Below, piece after piece: positions 17,801 to 24,560 of a DNA stretch of 64,000 nt (positions are counted from its first letter, which is position 1; every line of letters starts with the position of its first letter). Source of the stretch: an uncultured bacterium (GTDB lineage Bacteria > Verrucomicrobiota > Kiritimatiellia > RFP12 > UBA1067); the NCBI GenBank assembly GCA_902764415.1, contig CACWVU010000007.1, positions 1 to 64,000 of the forward strand, written 5' to 3'. The notes under the pieces were generated by a model. The model worked only from the letters and a program-made list of their open reading frames with translations, was not told the DNA's origin and did not search any database. Position numbers and translations under genes: made by a program.

Positions 17801-17968
17801 TATAATGTCAACGTCCTCGGCAATCCGCCCGTATTCAACCAGGATGTGTTGCGGGCGGTCAGCCTGAAGTTGAACGAGATGGACATCAAGGCCTCGCTTG
17901 AAGACCGCAAGTTCATCCAGCGGCAGATCGCGGAGGAATACCTTGCCGACTATGATCTGGCCGGCTGA
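14825..17968 (+). CDS. hsdR: type I restriction endonuclease, R subunit
   Basis: A 1047-residue HsdR, the ATP-driven DNA translocase and nuclease of a type I R-M complex. The PD-(D/E)XK nuclease lies at residues 124-142: PDITCF, then LAFIEVKKPN. Walker A HTQGSGKTAF is at about 328, FFIDEAHRGYN (DEAH box) at about 440, MTGTPLL at about 470, and a helicase motif VI-like QALTRVNRP near 678. A coiled-coil C-terminal region binds HsdM in this family. The ATG follows AAGGAGG. hsdM begins 15 bases downstream, so R, M and S are probably co-transcribed in the order R-M-S. GC content is lower than in the flanking core genes, consistent with transfer. Confidence 0.92.
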   Translation: MSGRFNENTRVQVPAAIHLCRLGYTYLDRIGDGDCEPSTNILVNVFREALSRLNQGITDDEINLRLSELVQAAKNDDLGREFFQKITASSGVRYIDFNNPNNNLWHCTTEFTCENPDTHDNFRPDITCFVNGLPLAFIEVKKPNNHEGMLAERERINTRFRNKSFRPFLNITQLMIFSNNQEYDTENVVPVQGAFYATNAKERTFFNVFREKNPNILRESGYVDMVADEVQKRILTHRNCIPIRLSPEYRTNLAPGTPTNRIITSMLSRRRFLFILRYAFAYVEKTLELADGTKVEALEKHIMRYQQLFATFALRQKLSEGVKGGVIWHTQGSGKTAFAYYNVKCLTDFYAERQTVAKFFFIVDRLDLLEQSVDEFAARGLMVQTVQSRKELMDKIKDNKPFYNPDGKPEIIVVNIQKFKEDHTPVVIEGGYSTNLQRVFFIDEAHRGYNPAGSFLANLLEADEESVKIAMTGTPLLSDERASWRVFGDYIDTYYYDKSIADGYTLKLIREDIETEYREKISNILETLAGDVEVKKSDIRKDKIIEHPNYLNGLLGYIFSDIRKFRIQKDCPVAAGMIVCETNPQARELYRLFVERNRPENLHPGEKPLKAVLILHDEGDKEERKGSIKEFKKTESIDFLIVNKMLLTGFDAPRLKRLYLCRKLDGHDLLQALTRVNRPYKDFRYGYVVDFADIKENFVDTNNRYLKELHDAIYGRDNDDGIDGDADPGILIASPEEIEAKLQNLKDALFLYDIDNKEEFRKQLDAEESKPSLLYLRRSLEEAKALLNQIRSFGDDELKEKVKNIAPDSVPQLLSEVNHRIERMNLLEGLDRSEDVTGIINEALSQMEFTFRCKGKEELEFLFNDLKERYQNVRHEFEANFDHHEDKYVSLAAEFKDFFRKRGFAPQNVTEAKEAIGYMDSVMAKIREINRLNNMLKRKYREDEKFVRIHKRIREENAKRTIPPEKPVISQRETEIMENLNRVKDMIDETIYYNVNVLGNPPVFNQDVLRAVSLKLNEMDIKASLEDRKFIQRQIAEEYLADYDLAG

Positions 17969-17983
17969 TTCGGAGAAAAGACA

Positions 17984-19651
17984 ATGGCAGACAGCGTAAT
18001 AGAACAATCGACAAAGGAACTTATCGACTCACTCAAGCAGTCGTGCGGCAGCTTCGGCCTTGGTAACGACGGCAACGAGTACAAGATCATCGTTCAGGTC
18101 TTTCTCTACAAGTACTTCAACGACAAGTTCGGCTACGAGGCGAAGAACATACCCAACTACGGCGACCGCCTCAAGTCGGCCGACAAGTGGGATGCTGCAT
18201 ATGACAAGTTCACGGACGAGGATGTCGACGAACTGTTCGCCTATCTACCGTCATCCACGCCGAGACTGCGTCCGCACCAGACCATTGCACATCTCTACAA
18301 CGCGATGACGCAGGGCGACTTTTCCACGCTTTTCGATTCGACCCTCCGCGAGATTGCCGTCCTCAACGCTGACATCTTCTCAATAGCAACCGACTCCAAG
18401 ACGAAGATCACCGTTTTCGATAATTCCCTTATCGCAACTACCATCAACGACCCGACGAAGCGCGACGAATTCGCCCGCTCGCTTATGCGCCACATCGCTG
18501 ACCCGAAGGCGAACTTCGAGCCGATGTTCTCGGAGAAGTACGACTTCTTCTCAACGATGTTTGAGCATCTGATCAAGGATTACAACAAGGACGGCGGCGG
18601 CAAGTATGCCGAATACTACACGCCCCGCTCGATTGCGCAGATCATGGCTCGGCTCCTCGTTGGCAGAGACGCAGACCTTCGCGGCGTTACCTGCTACGAT
18701 CCGTCCGCCGGTTCCGGCACCCTCCTCATGGCACTCGCCCACCAGATAGGCGAGAACCGCTGCTCCATCTACTCGCAGGACATCTCGCAGAAGTCCTCGC
18801 AGATGCTCCGTCTGAATCTCATTCTGAACAATCTCGCGGCATCCATTCAGAACGTCGTTCAGGGCAATACGCTTCTTAGGCCAGGGCATCGCAACCCGGA
18901 CGGCTCGATCCGCCGGTTCGACTTCGGGATATCCAATCCGCCGTTCAAGCTCGACTTCCCCGAAGAACGTGACAAGATTGCGGAGGATTCCGTCCGCTTT
19001 TGGGCCGGCGTTCCCAACGCCCCCGCGCAGATCAACCCAGACAAGCCGAAGATGAAGATATTTCTCTGCTTCATCCAGCACCTCCTGTACTCCCTTTCGG
19101 AAAAAGGCAAGGGCGCGATTGTCGTTCCAACCGGCTTCATCACGGCAAAGACGAGCATCGAAGGCAAGATCCTCCAGTATGTCGTTGACAAGCACATCGT
19201 GTATGGATGCGTCTCCATGCCGTCTAACGTCTTCGCCACGACGGGCACGAACGTTTCCGTCCTCTTCTTCGACAACTCGCGCAAGGCGGACAAGGTCGTG
19301 TTGATCGACGCCTCCAAGCTCGGCGAGGAATACAAGGACGGCAACAACCAACGCAAGCGACTCCGCGACTTTGAGATTCAGAAGATCGTTGATACGTTCC
19401 TCGACAAGAAAGCGGAAGACTGCTTTTCGGTTGTTGTTTCGCATGACGAAATCAAGGCAAAGGGCTACACGCTTTCCGCCGGACAGTACTTCGACGTGAA
19501 GATCGAATATGTGCCGATCACTGCCGACGAGTTCAAGGAGAAGGTTTCAGGCTTCAAGTCCCGCCTTGCGGAACTCAACGCCAAGGGCGCGGAACTCGAC
19601 CGCACGATAGACGAGCAGTTGTCGAAACTGCATTTCGTGGAGAAGAAATAG
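17984..19651 (+). CDS. hsdM: type I DNA adenine methyltransferase, M subunit
   Basis: A 555-residue HsdM, the N6-adenine methyltransferase that protects host sites and forms the core of the restriction complex. The N-terminal HsdM_N helical region is followed by KYAEYYTPRSIAQ (about residue 206), DPSAGSGTLL (SAM-binding, about 239) and SNPPF (catalytic NPPF, about 317). Length and motif order are normal. The ATG follows AGAAAAGACA, a weak ribosome site, so coupling to hsdR 15 bases upstream may matter. Its last 187 bases lie opposite the tail of the inverted hsdS frame. Confidence 0.93.
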   Translation: MADSVIEQSTKELIDSLKQSCGSFGLGNDGNEYKIIVQVFLYKYFNDKFGYEAKNIPNYGDRLKSADKWDAAYDKFTDEDVDELFAYLPSSTPRLRPHQTIAHLYNAMTQGDFSTLFDSTLREIAVLNADIFSIATDSKTKITVFDNSLIATTINDPTKRDEFARSLMRHIADPKANFEPMFSEKYDFFSTMFEHLIKDYNKDGGGKYAEYYTPRSIAQIMARLLVGRDADLRGVTCYDPSAGSGTLLMALAHQIGENRCSIYSQDISQKSSQMLRLNLILNNLAASIQNVVQGNTLLRPGHRNPDGSIRRFDFGISNPPFKLDFPEERDKIAEDSVRFWAGVPNAPAQINPDKPKMKIFLCFIQHLLYSLSEKGKGAIVVPTGFITAKTSIEGKILQYVVDKHIVYGCVSMPSNVFATTGTNVSVLFFDNSRKADKVVLIDASKLGEEYKDGNNQRKRLRDFEIQKIVDTFLDKKAEDCFSVVVSHDEIKAKGYTLSAGQYFDVKIEYVPITADEFKEKVSGFKSRLAELNAKGAELDRTIDEQLSKLHFVEKK

Positions 19652-19674
19652 CGATGGCAATAAGATTTGCATAT

Positions 19675-19704
19675 AACGCCCGCTATGCGAAGTTGCGTCG
19701 GCAG
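19675..19704 (-). repeat. left inverted repeat of the hsdS inversion system
   Basis: A 30-bp sequence that is the exact reverse complement of 20601-20630 inside hsdS. It ends in the core ATAGCGGGCGTT, shared by all three sites at this locus. Homology stops right after the core, so this site can exchange only the upstream (TRD1) half. Confidence 0.85.
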
Positions 19705-20112
19705 ATCGGGAAGGTCAAATTCGTAGTCGAGCAGACGCTGAACATCGCCTCGCGGCATCTTTGCACCTTTGCAAGATTTGAGATAGTCATTGACAAAATT
19801 ATCGGTTGTGAAAAGGTAATACAAATACTTCGGAACGCATTTCTCCGGATTAGCCCTTATACACAAGACATCCGCATTACACCCTCCTTCATGAGTTGCA
19901 AGCCAAGTCTTGCGGAAGTATGGACGAATATTCGACAAGAGGATGTCGCCAACTTGATATGCCGTGACGTTCCCAGGCGGAGGCTTAGAAGATGATGATT
20001 CTATGCCGCCAAAGTTGGGGCGCATATTGTCCGTCGACACATAGTCTTCGGCGCGAATCTCAGTTGATGGCACGCGTTCACGGATATGTGATGCTATTTC
20101 AGAAATTTTCAT
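19675..20112 (-). pseudogene. silent inverted hsdS 5' cassette (alternative TRD1)
   Basis: A reverse-strand frame starting at the ATG at 20112 and encoding about 145 residues of an HsdS target-recognition domain (KISEIASHIRERVPS, then GDILLSNIRPYFRK). It ends in PDLPTQLRIAGV, the same joining sequence as in hsdS. Past the inverted repeat the frame runs on meaninglessly into hsdM antisense (to 19465). Its start and the hsdS start are back to back, 11 bases apart. Inversion across 19675-20630 would put this TRD1 in front of the hsdS body. No Shine-Dalgarno is visible before its ATG, so its expression after inversion may be weaker. Confidence 0.82.
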
Positions 20113-20123
20113 ACAAGGTTTAA

Positions 20124-21374
20124 ATGAAAACGTTATACGATACTGTAGCTGAGTTCATCAGCGGAGATTGGGGATGCGAAACTGTAAATGCGTCCGCGCC
20201 GCAAGCTGGTTACTGCATTAGGGCAGCTGATGTTGTGCCAATTGAAACGCATGATTATTCTACTATCCCTCTGCGATTTGTCTCTAATAGCTCTTTTGCA
20301 CAGAGGCAATTGATCAAAGGAGACATTGTTATTGAGAAATCGGGCGGGAGCCCTACACAATCGACAGGAAGAGTGGTTTATATCTCGCAGCCTCTCTTGT
20401 CCGCAAAGCGGAATATCATCTGTTCTAACTTCTGTACTGCAATACGCATCAAACCAGAATGGGACCCGTATTTCGTTTATCAATATTGGCGGCAAGTTTA
20501 CAGTACCGGCGTGTTCTTCAATTATGAAGGCAAAACCTCTGGTCTCAAGAACCTTCAACTTGAAGTTGCTTTGAAATCTATACCGATTCCAGAAATTGAC
20601 CTGCCGACGCAACTTCGCATAGCGGGCGTTCTCGGAAGTATCGACGAGAAGATAGAGCTAAACCGCAAGAAAATCGTGGAACTGGAAGCTCTCGCTAAAA
20701 CGATTTACGATTACTGGTTTGTTCAATTCGACTTCCCCGATGCGAACGGCAAGCCCTACAAATCGTCTGGCGGCAAGATGGTCTGGAATGAACAACTAAA
20801 GCGCAATGTGCCGGAGGGATGGCGCATCCAAAAACTGGCGGAGATTGCGGACTACCTCTTTGGATTTCCTTTTGATTCATCGCTTTTCAATAGCGAGGGA
20901 AAAGGATTTCCGATAGTGCGAATACGCAATGTCAAGGATGGACAGACTGCCGACTTTACGACCGAGAACGCGGCACGTGAATATATTATTTCAAACGGTG
21001 ATTTTCTGATAGGCATGGATGGCTACTTTGATATGAATCATTGGATTGGTGGCAATGCGTATCTAGTACAGCGGACATGTAGGATAAAGGCTAAAGAAGC
21101 AGCCTATGCCGGATGGTTAGCCTATGCGATGTACGCACCCATCAAGCATCTTGAAAAATCGCTTACAGGGGCAACGCTTGCTCATCTAGGCAAGGCGCAT
21201 CTTGATGAGATTTGGCTGCCGATACCGCCATTGGACGCGACAAATGATGCATTGCGCACAATAAACAATACGATTGATCGTAAGGTTGAATTGGGTGTTG
21301 AGATTCAAGAATTGACTAGAGAGAGAGACTTCTTGTTGCCTCTTTTGATGAACGGTCAAGTGGAGGTTGGGTAG
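20124..21374 (+). CDS. hsdS: type I specificity subunit
   Basis: A 416-residue HsdS, which reads the bipartite DNA target. TRD1 is residues 1-160. The central conserved helix follows DLPTQLRIAGV (about 160-170), with SIDEKIELNRKKIVELEAL. KTIYDYWFVQFDFP marks the start of the second half, TRD2 is about 235-385, and RDFLLPLLMNGQVEV is the distal conserved helix. Both halves are intact, so this is the expressed copy. It begins 472 bases after the hsdM stop because the silent cassette intervenes. AAGG precedes the ATG. The central helix contains both recombination arms (20601-20630 and 20619-20647). Confidence 0.9.
   Translation: MKTLYDTVAEFISGDWGCETVNASAPQAGYCIRAADVVPIETHDYSTIPLRFVSNSSFAQRQLIKGDIVIEKSGGSPTQSTGRVVYISQPLLSAKRNIICSNFCTAIRIKPEWDPYFVYQYWRQVYSTGVFFNYEGKTSGLKNLQLEVALKSIPIPEIDLPTQLRIAGVLGSIDEKIELNRKKIVELEALAKTIYDYWFVQFDFPDANGKPYKSSGGKMVWNEQLKRNVPEGWRIQKLAEIADYLFGFPFDSSLFNSEGKGFPIVRIRNVKDGQTADFTTENAAREYIISNGDFLIGMDGYFDMNHWIGGNAYLVQRTCRIKAKEAAYAGWLAYAMYAPIKHLEKSLTGATLAHLGKAHLDEIWLPIPPLDATNDALRTINNTIDRKVELGVEIQELTRERDFLLPLLMNGQVEVG
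20601..20647 (+). repeat. central recombination site inside hsdS
   Basis: Two overlapping arms share the core ATAGCGGGCGTT (20619-20630). The left arm, 20601-20630, matches 19675-19704 inverted over 30 bp. The right arm, 20619-20647, matches 22994-23022 inverted over 29 bp. One site can therefore exchange either the TRD1 or the TRD2 half. Confidence 0.85.
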
Positions 21375-21392
21375 TCTCAAGGTTCCTGCCTG

Positions 21393-21441
21393 CCGTTTCC
21401 TATTTATGTAGGGCATGGTGTCCTACATAAAACAGAAACGG
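21393..21441 (+). promoter_or_regulatory. long hairpin over the recombinase ribosome site
   Basis: An outer stem CCGTTTC/GAAACGG (21393-21399, 21435-21441) encloses a perfect inner stem TTTATGTAGG/CCTACATAAA (21403-21412, 21422-21431). The outer stem includes the first bases of GGAGG (21440-21444) ahead of the recombinase ATG. It may limit recombinase translation, end the hsd transcript, or bind a protein. Confidence 0.6.
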
Positions 21442-21448
21442 AGGCAAA

Positions 21449-22252
21449 ATGACAGAGCAATTCGCTCATGCGTTGAAGTTGTCCGACTTGTCGGGCAACA
21501 CGATATCCTCGTACTGTAAGGCGGTGGAATACTTCTATCGGCAGTACGGGGAGCTGAACAAGAAGAACCTGCTATCCTACAAGGGATGGCTCGTTGAGAA
21601 CTACAAGGCAAAGACCGTCAACTTGCGGTTGCAAGCCTTGAATCGCTACCTCGACTTCGTGAAGAAGCCGAATCTAAAGATGAAGTTCATCAAGGTCCAG
21701 CAACAGAACTTTCTGGAGAACGTCATCAGTGACGCGGACTATCGATTCTTCTGCCGAAAGCTGAAAGCAGAAAAGCGTCTCAACTGGTATTTCGTGGTGC
21801 GCTATCTGTGTGCGACGGGTGCGCGTATCTCGGAACTGCTGCAAATCAAGGTCGAACACTTGGAGGCTGGCTATCTCGACCTCTACGGCAAGGGCGGCAA
21901 GTTGCGACGCATCTACATTCCGAAACGGCTCAAGGCAGAGACGGACACATGGCTTGCGGAGTGCGGACGTACAAGCGGCTATCTCTTCTGCAACCGCTTC
22001 GGCAAGCGCATCACGGCTCGCGGCATTGGCTACCAGCTGAAGACGCTTGCGAAAGGCTACGGCATTGATCCGAAGGTGGTGTACCCGCACTCCTTCCGGC
22101 ATCGCTTCGCCAAGAACTTTCTCGCGAAGTTCAACGACATCGCATTGCTCGCTGACTTGATGGGGCATGAATCCATCGAGACGACACGCATCTATCTTCG
22201 CCGCACGGCGACCGAGCAACGCGAACTCATCGACCGAATCGTTACTTGGTGA
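21449..22252 (+). CDS. tyrosine recombinase (probable hsdS invertase)
   Basis: A 267-residue phage-integrase-family recombinase. The N-terminal SAM-like core-binding domain covers residues 1-90. The catalytic pieces are in order: CATGARISELL (Arg, about 120-130), KGGKLR (Lys, about 150), HSFRHRF (His and Arg, about 212-218), LMGHESIETT (His) and YLRR (nucleophile Tyr, about 249). It lies between hsdS and the second silent cassette. Recombinases of this type next to multiple hsdS genes invert them in other bacteria, so the same job is inferred here. If the 20619/22994 pair recombines, the recombinase gene itself is flipped. Confidence 0.9.
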   Translation: MTEQFAHALKLSDLSGNTISSYCKAVEYFYRQYGELNKKNLLSYKGWLVENYKAKTVNLRLQALNRYLDFVKKPNLKMKFIKVQQQNFLENVISDADYRFFCRKLKAEKRLNWYFVVRYLCATGARISELLQIKVEHLEAGYLDLYGKGGKLRRIYIPKRLKAETDTWLAECGRTSGYLFCNRFGKRITARGIGYQLKTLAKGYGIDPKVVYPHSFRHRFAKNFLAKFNDIALLADLMGHESIETTRIYLRRTATEQRELIDRIVTW

Positions 22253-22275
22253 CGCTTGGCGGGATGGCTCGTATG

Positions 22276-23030
22276 CTATCCCGCCACTTCAACCTGACCA
22301 TTCATCAAGAGAGGCAGAAGCGTATCACGTTGATGTGTTAAGGACGCAACAGTCTGTTCCGACGTCTCAATGCGTTTCTGAATTGCATCAAGGATATTGT
22401 CGACCTCGCCAAGAATAGGTGCTGGAATCGACAAAACGTTGAATGAGAAGAGATTATCTTTTGTGATTTTGGGCTGAATTGAACCAGTCTTAATCTTGCG
22501 GACAGGAATGTTTCTGAAATGCAGTTGTAAGAATTTCACAGAACATTTGATTCTCGGTGATAATACGTGAGCATGATTGTTAACCCATGCCTTGCCACTA
22601 ATGATTTGAAGAATCGGGAAGCCATTTTCGGTCATCACGGAACCATCTTCCGCAAATAAAAGGTATTCGCCGTCAAATATATATTTGTCAACATAGTCCA
22701 TTACGCCAGTAGCTCCGTAGTATGGAACATCACCCCGCATTCCTTCGCGCTGTTTCCCTGACAAGGGAATGCGTTTAGAATCATGACAACAACATAACTC
22801 GCCAACAGTGCATGAACGCCACCCTCCGGGCACTTCGCGTTTCAGTTGGTCGTTCCAGACCATTTTGCCGCCAGAAGACTTGTAGGGCTTACCGTTCTTG
22901 TCGGGGAAGTCGAACTGCACAAACCAATAGTCGTAGATGGTCTTCGCCAACGCCTCCAGTTCGGCAATCTTTTTGCGGTTCAGCTCGATCTTTTCGTCGA
23001 TACTTCCGAGAACGCCCGCTATACGGAGGT
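22276..23030 (-). pseudogene. silent inverted hsdS 3' cassette (alternative TRD2)
   Basis: A reverse-strand segment that reads IAGVLGSIDEKIELNRKKI from the inverted repeat, then the KTIYDYWFVQFDFP joining region, a different TRD2 (WRSCTVGELCCCHDSKR), and ends in LLPLLMNGQVEVAG. It lacks any TRD1, and its only internal ATG (22950) is in the conserved helix, so it is a donor rather than a gene. Inversion across 20619-23022 would join this TRD2 to hsdS. The conserved parts differ from hsdS at many third positions, which shows long divergence apart from the 29-bp arm. Confidence 0.82.
22994..23022 (-). repeat. right inverted repeat of the hsdS inversion system
   Basis: A 29-bp exact reverse complement of 20619-20647. 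It starts with the common core ATAGCGGGCGTT and continues into the conserved helix, so it exchanges the TRD2 half. Confidence 0.85.
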
Positions 23031-23109
23031 TTCGGGCTAATAGAACGCCTTCCGCACTCTAAACGAACCCCCATCCGAAAGTTGAGCGAGTTTCGAGAAC
23101 ACTATGGGG

Positions 23110-23186
23110 GACCCTTCTGTATATGTTTTACTGTATATGCTTGGATGAATGTTACTGGACTCCGCGGCACCTTGCGCGGCGGATTG
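23110..23186 (+). repeat. dispersed repeat, copy A
   Basis: First of three copies of a roughly 75-bp sequence. It starts with GACCCTTCTGTATATG, contains CTGTATATG twice 14 bases apart, and ends in the 12-bp repeat units CGCGGCACCTTG and CGCGGCGGATTG. A TGGTATAAT promoter lies about 40 bases further on. The other copies are at 24284 and 59771. The stretch 23031-23109 shows no gene. Confidence 0.85.
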
Positions 23187-23224
23187 ATGGTTGGGTGGTT
23201 GGGTGACACCTCGCGTCAAGGTTA

Positions 23225-23233
23225 TGGTATAAT
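23225..23233 (+). promoter_or_regulatory. extended -10 promoter of the structured leader
   Basis: TGG followed by TATAAT (23228-23233). Transcription should start near 23240, about 280 bases before the ORF6N gene. Confidence 0.6.
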
Positions 23234-23239
23234 ACACAT

Positions 23240-23521
23240 GTTCACCTGAAGGTAGAGGGGCCTAAGAAGCCCAGTAGGGGAATCATCGGAAATGATGCTG
23301 ATTACTTGCGGACAACTTGCGCTGGAGTTAAGGCGATGAAGGCGTGAATCCGCTTGGCCGTCGATGCGCCGAAGAAGCTTTGCTTCGAAGGGTATATTCG
23401 CCGAAGGCGAACCCGAAGGGCGCTCAAGCGTACGCGCAGACGTGGCAGGGTCAATTCAACCAGCGGGTGTCACCGCGAGGGGTTACTGCTGAAGACAGTA
23501 AAACTGTACCCGGAGGTCAAC
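23240..23521 (+). ncRNA. candidate structured leader RNA before the ORF6N gene
   Basis: About 280 bases between a strong promoter and the ORF6N start, dense in hairpins. GGGC/GCCC is at 23258-23272, ATCAT/ATGAT at 23282-23296, GAAGC/GCTTC at 23374-23386, TTCGCC/GGCGAA with loop GAA at 23397-23411, and GCGG/CCGC at 23463-23476. Near the ribosome site two stems compete. ACTG/CAGT (23485-23499) and ACAGT/ACTGT (23495-23507) share bases and lie just before CGGAGG. No long open frame with its own start explains the region. I do not recognise a known riboswitch or intron class. Confidence 0.5.
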
Positions 23522-24121
23522 ATGAAGAATCAGCAATCAAGCATCGTCAACATCGACATCAACGCCGTCAAATCGCGCATGCTGCAAGTTCGCGGCCAGC
23601 AAGTTCTGCTGGACCGCGACGTTGCGGCGCTGTATGGTGTTGAGACGCGCATAATCAATCAGGCAGTCAAAAACAATCCCGGGAAGTTTCCGGCAGGATA
23701 TGTCGTGGAGCTGACGCAGGAAGAAATCAAGGTTCTAAGATCAAAAATTTTGACCTTAGAGACCAATCCTGGTAAAGGACATCATTCCAAACACGGCTAC
23801 AAGGTCTTCACCGAAAAGGGCTTGTATATGCTTGCGACAATCTTGAAGGGAGAACAGGCGGTACGCACGACGCTTTCCATCATCGAGACCTATGCCGAGG
23901 TCAGGGCGATGAAGCGCGAGCTGCTGGCGCTGCATGCGGAACCGGACGCTCAGAAGCGCAACTCCATGATGCGGCATTTCGGCGAGGCGCTGACGGACAT
24001 CGTCATGCCCGATCTCACCACGGCGGAAACCGAATCGTCGCTGGAGATCAACTTTCTCATCGGAAAGCTCAAGCATACCGTTCGAAGGGTCAAGAAAGCG
24101 GGTGGCGATTCCCTTCATTAA
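23522..24121 (+). CDS. ORF6N domain protein
   Basis: A 199-residue protein with an ORF6N/KilA-N-type DNA-binding domain at residues 25-110: LLDRDVAALYGVETRIINQAVKN (shown in parts), then FPAGYVVELTQEE. The downstream YKVFTEKGLYMLATILKG segment is the usual end of the domain. The rest is helical. Such proteins come from phage and mobile elements and are assumed to bind DNA. The start is the ATG after CGGAGG; the longer open frame upstream runs through the structured leader and is not believed. The module of leader plus gene lies between repeat copies A and B. Confidence 0.82.
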   Translation: MKNQQSSIVNIDINAVKSRMLQVRGQQVLLDRDVAALYGVETRIINQAVKNNPGKFPAGYVVELTQEEIKVLRSKILTLETNPGKGHHSKHGYKVFTEKGLYMLATILKGEQAVRTTLSIIETYAEVRAMKRELLALHAEPDAQKRNSMMRHFGEALTDIVMPDLTTAETESSLEINFLIGKLKHTVRRVKKAGGDSLH

Positions 24122-24283
24122 TCTGTAGGGGGACAGACCCCGCGAAGCGGCTGCTTTTGGGCGGGCGGTGAGACAGGTGCGGAGCGGCAACATGCCAGTT
24201 CGGGCGAAGAATATGCATAATGCAGATTTTTCGCCCAGGTGGTGGTTGGCAGATATGCCAATAATATCGGGACAAAAGGGGCA

Positions 24284-24372
24284 GACCCTTCTGTATATGT
24301 TTTACTGTATATGCTTGGAGGAATGTTACTGGATTCCGCGGCACCTTGCGCGGCGGTTTGCGCGGCGGTTAA
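24284..24372 (+). repeat. dispersed repeat, copy B, with 12-bp units
   Basis: The same sequence as copy A with a few substitutions, here preceded by AAAAGGGGCAGACCC, a short GGGG/CCC stem also seen before copy C. It ends in three 12-bp units (24337-24372). A similar GGGG-ACAGA-CCCC stem lies at 24129-24142, directly after the ORF6N stop. Nothing gene-like is seen in 24122-24560. Confidence 0.85.
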
Positions 24373-24394
24373 ACAGGTTGAAAAGTTGAAAGGC

Positions 24395-24430
24395 CGCGGC
24401 AGTTTGCGCGGCAGATTGCGCGGGGGATTG
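24395..24430 (+). repeat. three units of the 12-bp repeat
   Basis: CGCGGCAGTTTG, CGCGGCAGATTG and a decayed CGCGGGGGATTG in tandem, 37 bases upstream of the next promoter. Confidence 0.7.
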
Positions 24431-24466
24431 GATTTCGTCCGCACCGTAATCTCACCACGGCGGATA

Positions 24467-24475
24467 TGATATAAT
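24467..24475 (+). promoter_or_regulatory. extended -10 promoter, leadered
   Basis: TGA followed by TATAAT (24470-24475), about 80 bases before the rsgA ATG at 24561. Confidence 0.6.
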
Positions 24476-24560
24476 ACACGCCAGTGAGAATGAACCACAC
24501 CATACGCGCTGATGCGCCGTTCGCCGTTTCCGCCGTGCCGGCGGAGTTGCCGAGGATGAC

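Noticed and set aside
23031-23109. A further gene fragment upstream of the silent TRD2 cassette
   Set aside because: A short reverse frame (KLAQLSDGGSFRVRKAF) is readable but has no start, length or recognised family.
23238-23249. Leaderless start ATG four bases after the -10 at 23228
   Set aside because: It gives only three codons before TGA, and the spacing is too short for the transcript to include it.
23354-23521. N-terminal extension of the ORF6N protein
   Set aside because: The extension is Arg-rich and nonsensical, runs through hairpins, and CGGAGG stands just before the later ATG at 23522.
24168-24389. Small proteins read from the dispersed repeats (TLLYMFYCICLDECYW frame)
   Set aside because: The frame recurs only because the DNA repeat recurs. 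Flanking residues differ, no ribosome site exists, and copy A lacks a start in this frame.
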